This document shows, piece after piece, positions 58,634 through 64,000 of a stretch of DNA of 64,000 nt (positions within the stretch are counted from its first letter, which is position 1; each line of letters opens with the position of its first letter). The notes beneath the pieces are model-generated. The model saw only the letters and a list, made by a program, of their open reading frames with translations, was not told the DNA's origin and did no database searches. Source of the stretch: Alligator mississippiensis. Its lineage: Eukaryota; Chordata; Crocodylia; Alligatoridae. The DNA is taken from contig NC_081828.1 of the NCBI RefSeq assembly GCF_030867095.1, forward strand, positions 51,313,434 through 51,377,433. The letters are read 5' to 3'. The translations under genes and the position numbers were made by a program.

Positions 58634-58865
58634 ATGTCGGAGCAGGAGCACCTCATGGAGTTGCTGCGGAAGGAGGTGCGGTCACTGCTGATGGCTGTCA
58701 AGGAGGGCCTGACCCCAGCCCAGCTGGAGCAGGAGTACCTGTCGATGATGGGCAAACCTCTCCCGCTGCGCTCGCTAGGCTACCGCTCCACCATGGAGCT
58801 GGTCCTGGACATGCCTGATGTGGTCAAAATCTTCCCCTACAGACATGGCAACGTAGTCCTGGAAG
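58634..58865 (+). CDS. TDRD5: TDRD5 first coding exon, LOTUS 1
   Basis: The exon begins at 58627 after CTTCAG; coding starts at 58634 with [20 protein letters not shown] (human MSEQERIQECLRKEIRSLLI). Donor GGAAG|GTGGGT. Confidence 0.95.
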
Positions 58866-61800
58866 GTGGGTGCTCTCATCCTGGGAGAGGAGAGCGTGAC
58901 TGGGAATGCTTGCCACAAAAGAGCCAGCTTCTTTCAAGTGTCTTGAGGTGACTGTAGCACATGTGTAAGATACGAGAGCCAGAAAGCAGGAGGATGTGAA
59001 TAAAGACAGGCAGGATGAGGGTTGAGAGTGTTAGCTGCCTTTCCCTAGGGATGTTTATACATGTGCTCCGGGAGGGAGGAAGGGGCGACACTTTAATTAG
59101 AGCAGCTCCGAGAGTCTCTGTAATTAAAGCATCCAGAACATTGCATGTATCAGTGTCCCTGTGTTGAAAAATGGCGGTAAGGGCACTTTAAACCATTGCC
59201 GTTTTTCAGCACAGGGATGCTGATGCATGTGATGCTGGAGTCTGCTGGAGTGTGGTAATTACCACACTCCAGCAGACTCAATTAATTGAGTCTGCTCCAA
59301 CATGCTGTAATTACAGCATGTTGGAGCAGCCTTGCTACACGGGTATAGGTGCCCTAAGTATTCCGAGTATTTGTTGGAAAATGTTGTTTATTTCAGGTCC
59401 CTTGTGTTGACATAGTATTGATGTCAGTGGCGTTAGTAGAAATGCAGCTTAGTATCTGCAGTTAGTACTAGAGGAGAATAAGCTGATCGGGAGGAGCCAG
59501 TATGGATTCACCAAAACCAAGTCATGCTTAATTAACCTGTTCTCTTTCTGTGATAAAGTGACAGGCTCTGTGGATCAGGGGAGAACAGTGGATACGATGC
59601 CCTATGACTCTAGCAAAGCTTTTGACACAGTCTCCCGTGATATTCTCATTAATAAGCTGTGAAAATACAGATTAGATCAAAGTACTGTAAGGTGGATATG
59701 TAACTGGTTGCATCATCGTGCTCAGTAGGTAGTTGTCAATGGCTCAATATTTAGTTTGAGAGGAGGTATCAAGTGCGGTTCCCCAAGGGTTGGTTTTGGG
59801 TCCAGTATTGTTAGTACCTTCATTAATTATTCGGATGATGGGATTGAGTGCCTCCTTAACAAATTTGTGGAAGACACCAAGTTGAGTAGAGTTGCAGTTC
59901 TCTGGAGGGTAGGGCTAGGATCCAAAATGACCTGGATAGACTGGCAAAATGGTCTACAGCAGTGGTTGCCAACCAGTGGATCTCGATCCACCAGTAGCTC
60001 TCGGAGCCTCTTGTGGTAGGTCTCGGAGCCTCCTGGAGTTGATTCAAGGCTGGGGAGGGGGCTGAGTGCCTTTGTACATGCATGTGCATGCCCCAACCTA
60101 GCAGGTCAGTCTGTGGGGGAGGGAAGGGGCAGGGGCTAGATTGAGGCCCCTGTAATGAGGGACAGTGCTGCAGAGCCAGGAGCAGGGATAAGTTGAGTGG
60201 GGCCCTGCCTGGGTGGGACTTACCTGCTGGGGAGGCATGCCCCCAAATAATTCTTTCTCTCTCTGCCGCTATCTGCTCCACCCCCTTCCCTCCCCACAGG
60301 CTCCGTGCCTGCGCACCCTCACCCAGGGGTGAGGGTGGCGGCGGCGGTGGTGGCATACAGTAGATCTTGGGTTGCTTTTAAATGCCAAAGGTGATCTACT
60401 TAAAAAGGTTGGAGACCTTACAGAGAGTATGGAGATAGGCTTTTCTCTGTGGCCATAGGGGACAGGACTAGGCACAATGGACCTGAGCTGCCGCAGAGGA
60501 AATTTAGGTTGGAGATAGGAGGAACTTTCTGACTATGAAGGCACTGAAACAGGCTACTTAGAGAAGTGGAATCTCCATCACTAGAAATTTTCAAGAGCAG
60601 GTTAGAAAGACACTTGCCTGGGATGGTTTAGTTACTTCTACCTTGAGCAGGGGGCTGGACTAGATGACTGTGTGAGGTCCCTTCTCCAGCTCTGCTTTCT
60701 TGTGTTTTGGGGAAACCTGTGGTGAATATCTTCCTCCCTGAATCCCACAAGTGGGCGAATAAGTGACTTACCCAAAGTTACACTGGATGCAAGTGGCAGG
60801 GAGTTGAACCTGGGTCTCAAGGTCCCTGGGTGTAGAGGATGAGGCCTGTGAGGGGGCAGTCCAGGGCCATGGAGAGGGACATATATACAAGGGGGTGACT
60901 GGGCCTGCACTCTCACTTCTGGGCCATACCCTGTTTTGCACGTAAGCTCCATGACACCAACCAGTTATTCAGAGAGACCTCACAAAGCTAGTTATGCTTC
61001 CTTTGCAGAGAGTAGCCAGGACTACTCCTTAATATTATCTGTTGCTGGTAGCATTAGCTTTTCAACATGAAGTTTTCCTCAGTGCTATGCAAGCTGTCTA
61101 GAGGGATCACTGCACAGCTGAGCTGCATCTCAGTAGTGCAGTGCATCAAGAATACTGTATCTGAAACTGAAGGGCAAATATAGGTAGAGTGTAATTTCAC
61201 AAACTGAAATATCGCGAGGATGCTGTTGTTGACCCTTCTGATTTTGCGTCAGATGCCATGGTCACAAGTAGTCAGGGCCTTTGTTTTAAATCTGTCATGT
61301 AGATTATGTTTTAGCTCTGTTGTGAGGCTTTGCTACAATACTGGCTCAGAGGGCAGGGGAACCTTTACTGAATGAAACAACTTCATATAGCTTCTGGGTT
61401 GTTTTTTAAGATTTTAAAGTACTAAGTAGGCTCAGTAGCCTTCCCCACTTGGTGTTTGGTCTGCTGAGATCACGATGCTGACAGGGTATGTACTTGTAAA
61501 TTTTATATCTGTTCCGATCTCTTTTATAAGAGGGAGAATAAAAACGACAGGTTATTATGCCTTTTGTAATGAATGTTGAAGCTCAGCAATAACTTGGTTA
61601 GTTTAACTTGCTGTTTGAAAGAGGATCTTTCCACTTAAATGGGACTAGTAAAGGGGAAGGGAAAGAGAGAATGTTGTCCACAAGAGTGCTAATTGTTAGT
61701 TCCTATTGCTTTAGCCATTGCAGATGAAGACACTGTACGGATTGCAAGTTTGGTTGCCAGACAGAAGATCAAGCCTAAGACGCGGAATGTCACACGCAGG

Positions 61801-63775
61801 GCAAATTCCTTCTCCTCCAGCTTTGGTCCTAGCCTGCCTCGGCGAGGCCGGACCCCTCCTGTCTTGCCGGCTGTGGTGAAAAGCGAATTGAAGGACTTGC
61901 TGAGGCTCTCACCAGTCCTGCTTTCAGACTTTGATGAAGCCTTTTCGAGGCACTTTGGACGGGCATTCCAGTACGTGCGTTATGGATTTTTCTCCATGTT
62001 TGAAGTGCTGAATGCAGCCTCAGAGATTATTGCTGTTGAACAGACCAGGGCAGGCTCTTTGCTGACACTGAAGAAGAACCCCTCAGTTAAACAGGAAAAA
62101 GTGTTAGAAGGTGAGGCTGAACACATTTAATTTGGAGCAAGCAGTTCCAATTAATGCCTGCTTACTGCTTAAAGTAAATTGACTGTATTTTTGAGGGAAA
62201 GAGGTCACTGGCCTATCAGGGCATCTTTACACATGTTTTGGGGGGCAGTGTTTTAATTAGAGTGGCTCTGAGAGCTGCTCTGATTAAAGCACCCTTAGCA
62301 TCTTGTGTATTCAGCATCCTGTGCTTCAAAATGGCAGTGGGGGCTCTTCAACTAAACCTCATTCGATGAGCTTTAGTTAAAATGCCAGTGCTGCCATTTT
62401 GAAGCATGGAGATACTGGAGTGCGCTAATTATCACAGTCCAGCAGACTTGATTAATCAAGTCTGCTTGGAGCAGACCATGGCTGGCTGGAGCATGTTAAT
62501 TAGCGGCACCACACCTGACTCAATCAGTCTGCTCTGACATGCTGTAATTACAACGCATTGGAGCAGCACCTGTCTAGAGGCACCCTTTGAGCACCAGTTC
62601 TTGTAGGATTCAGCATAAAAATCTTATGGTGCTCCTGTTGAAGCTTCATGACACAGCTGCTATTGCAAAAGGGTTCTGACTCTGACTTCCCTTTTCTGAG
62701 ATGGAAAGCAAATGGCAGCATAGTATGTCTAGCCAGTCTGAAAGATGGGTTCTGTACATACAGTTGATTGCTATGATAAAAGATGCCTCTTTGTAGTGGC
62801 TCTAGATCAGTGGTGCCCAAGATTTTCCCCCCTTGGGCTGGATAGATGGTGCTCAGACCCTCTGGGGGCAGGAGCTGGTGGGCTGGAGCAGCGAGGGGGA
62901 GGAGGGCCATGGCTGAGCCCTGATCAGGCCATGCTGAAGTGGGGAAGGGGGCCATAACCTGGGCCTTATCTGGCTGTGTAGCAGTTGGGGTGAAAGCTAT
63001 GGCCTAGCTCTGATCCAACCCTGCAGGAGTGGGGAGGGGTCATGGCCTGGCCTTGATCTGGCTGTACGGGGTGCGGGGGAAGGGGTCATGTTTGGTCCTG
63101 TGGGTGGGGGTGGAGGGGTTGCGGGGGAGGAGAGAAGGGGCATAGCCTGGCCTGGCTCTACACCTCCCATGCAGGAACGGGGAAGGGGACATGATCCAGC
63201 TCTAAGGCTGCTGCACATGGGGCAGTAAGGGGACAAAAAATGGCCCTAAGTTTGCTGCATTGTTGGGGGTAGGGAAAGAAATGGGGTGTGGCTCAGCCTG
63301 AATCTGGCTGTGGAGGATTTGGGAATTTGGTAGCAGGGGAGGAGGGTGGCAGTATTGATTGCCACCACTTCCCTGCCACCACATTTTCTAGATGGTGGAG
63401 AGCCTCTTTGGCTGAAAGCCATGGCTCCACAAGCCGCATTGGGCCTACGGGCCAGAGCTTAACGGTCCCCCCTCCCAATCTAGGTAAATGTTGGTGTTAG
63501 ACCAACTGGGGAGACCAAAAGATAAGACTTGCATATTCTAGCAGCTTGTTTTGTACGTTCTGCTTTGTAAATCTCATCTCTCTCTTGCACTACCTTAAGA
63601 TGAGAGGGTGAGTCAGCCAAAGAGAGCAAAGAAGCCCAAGTCTGCTTCTGTGTCCACCCCTGCATTTGGGAAACCCTCTCTAGAATTGGGGACAGAGAAC
63701 CTCCTTCAAGCTCTAAAACCCAGTTCAGAGCCCGTAGATGCACAAGTACTGAACTATGACAACAGAATGAAACAA
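58634..63775 (+). CDS. TDRD5: TDRD5, tudor domain protein 5 (5' part, 3 coding exons)
   Basis: TDRD5 is a germline protein of the chromatoid body/intermitochondrial cement, needed for transposon silencing and pachytene piRNA production in male germ cells (established knowledge). Coding exons in the window: 58634-58865, 61715-62110, 63600-63775 (804 nt, 268 codons), in phase with AG/GT borders; the tudor-domain exons lie beyond the right edge. The ATG sits in GCCACCATG, and an acceptor at 58625-58626 shows that a non-coding first exon exists upstream, probably in the CpG island. Residues 1-77 form the first LOTUS domain ([20 protein letters not shown] is nearly identical to human); a basic linker at about 93-126 leads into a second LOTUS domain at about 127-200 ([20 protein letters not shown], then [10 protein letters not shown]). 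The gene is divergent from NPHS2, as in human. Confidence 0.95.
59048..59354. mobile_element. MITE-like element with a chain of perfect palindromes
   Basis: Ends GGGATGTTTATACATGTGCT and ACGGGTATAGGTGCCC are inverted; TA flanks both. The right half holds three overlapping exact palindromes: 59238-59279 (42 bp), 59271-59296 (26 bp) and 59292-59329 (38 bp). TDRD5 intron. Related to 62219-62585. Confidence 0.75.
59468..60707 (+). mobile_element. CR1 LINE, decayed, split by a hAT-like element
   Basis: GGAGGAGCCAGTATGGATTC then CCAAAACCAAGTCATGCTTA and TCTAGCAAAGCTTTTGACAC are CR1 RT codons. After the insertion, TTTAGGTTGGAGATAGGAGG and GCAGGGGGCTGGACTAGATG form the CR1 3' end. TDRD5 intron. Confidence 0.85.
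59960..60414. mobile_element. hAT-like element inserted in CR1
   Basis: Left end CAGTGGTTGCCAACC is the inverse of right end GGTTGGAGACC. CTACAG before it (59954-59959) and TTACAG after it (60419-60424) are probable remains of the target duplication. No transposase. Confidence 0.7.
60755..60842 (-). mobile_element. MIR-type SINE fragment, antisense
   Basis: TAAGTGACTTACCCAAAGTT, then GTGGCAGGGAGTTGAACCTG, is the reverse strand of the MIR tRNA-like part. Confidence 0.6.
60843..61714 (+). other. TDRD5 intron, no recognised feature
   Basis: Unique-looking, moderately AT-rich sequence up to the acceptor at 61714. Confidence 0.5.
61715..62110 (+). CDS. TDRD5: TDRD5 second coding exon, LOTUS 2
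   Basis: GCTTTAG acceptor and GAAG|GTGAGG donor. Encodes [20 protein letters not shown] through the second LOTUS domain to KVLE; 396 nt. Confidence 0.95.
62219..62585. mobile_element. MITE-like element, second copy of the 59048 family
   Basis: Shares with 59048-59354 the landmarks TTTTAATTAGAGTGGCTC, CTGATTAAAGCACC, AAAATGGCAGT and a TGCTGTAATTACA near the end. Ends GGGCATCTTTACACATG and TCTAGAGGCACCC. It holds an exact 26-bp palindrome at 62441-62466. Confidence 0.7.
62808..63480. mobile_element. Probable hAT-like element
   Basis: Starts CAGTGGTGCCCAAGATTTTC, like other hAT-like ends here; GC-rich interior with repeated GGGGAAGGGG-CATG-GCCTGGC units. The right end is not clear. Confidence 0.45.
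63600..63775 (+). CDS. TDRD5: TDRD5 third coding exon
   Basis: CTTAAG acceptor and AAACAA|GTGAGT donor. Encodes [20 protein letters not shown] and on to NYDNRMKQ, a variable linker. Supported by borders and phase. Confidence 0.85.
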
Positions 63776-64000
63776 GTGAGTGACTGAAGAAGTAATCTAT
63801 GAGGTTTTCTTATTATTTGGGAGATTCATTTAGTGATGTCATTGTCTCTGAGGTCTGTATTCACAATATCACTGTAGACTTTAAAAATTGGTTTCTAGAG
63901 ATTAGTCCAGAAATGAACAACCTGATGTTAGTTAGCATCATAGTTCAGAAGGCTGTCAGTATCTTGATCAGTTTCTTTTGTCTCTGTACTCATGCTAACT

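Overview
The window is vertebrate nuclear DNA, most likely from a crocodilian, with a turtle as the main alternative. The reasons are small exons with GT-AG introns, several 5'-truncated CR1-type LINEs, a Penelope-like element, many short hAT-like and other non-autonomous DNA elements, and old MIR-type SINEs. The host genes keep the human 1q25 order AXDND1(+) - NPHS2(-) - TDRD5(+). There are no bacterial operons, CRISPR arrays or rRNA genes, and no tRNA gene was recognised.

Region 148-34158 is the 3' part of AXDND1 (axonemal dynein light chain domain containing 1). Twenty-one exons splice into one open frame of 885 codons plus a stop, and every junction phase agrees. Its introns hold a RTE-like LINE fragment (about 3215-4075), CR1 copies (5233-5415 minus, 7290-8859 plus, 21621-23141 plus), a Penelope-like element with readable reverse transcriptase and GIY-YIG parts (about 16513-18900 minus), a fold-back element between two direct repeats (14105-15612), and several hAT-like elements.

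Region 34159-40513 is the convergent AXDND1/NPHS2 intergenic stretch. It is dominated by one CR1-like LINE (35945-38998) that a solo LTR on the minus strand (37722-38712) has split.

Region 40514-52086 (minus) is the complete coding sequence of NPHS2 (podocin): eight exons, 385 residues, with six of the eight coding segments the same length as I recall for the human gene. A 107-bp tandem duplication covers the intron 1/exon 2 boundary.

Region 52087-58633 separates NPHS2 from the divergent TDRD5 gene and ends in a CpG island. TDRD5 starts at 58634; three coding exons (268 codons, two LOTUS domains) are present and the gene continues past the right edge.

AXDND1 and TDRD5 are male germline genes (sperm flagellum; piRNA pathway and chromatoid body), while NPHS2 works in the kidney filtration barrier, so the three are neighbours by conserved order and not by shared pathway. 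I found no clearly new biological system. The most distinctive unexplained signals are a cluster of related palindrome-rich MITE-like elements in 40-63 kb, the fold-back/direct-repeat structure, and the duplicated podocin splice acceptor.
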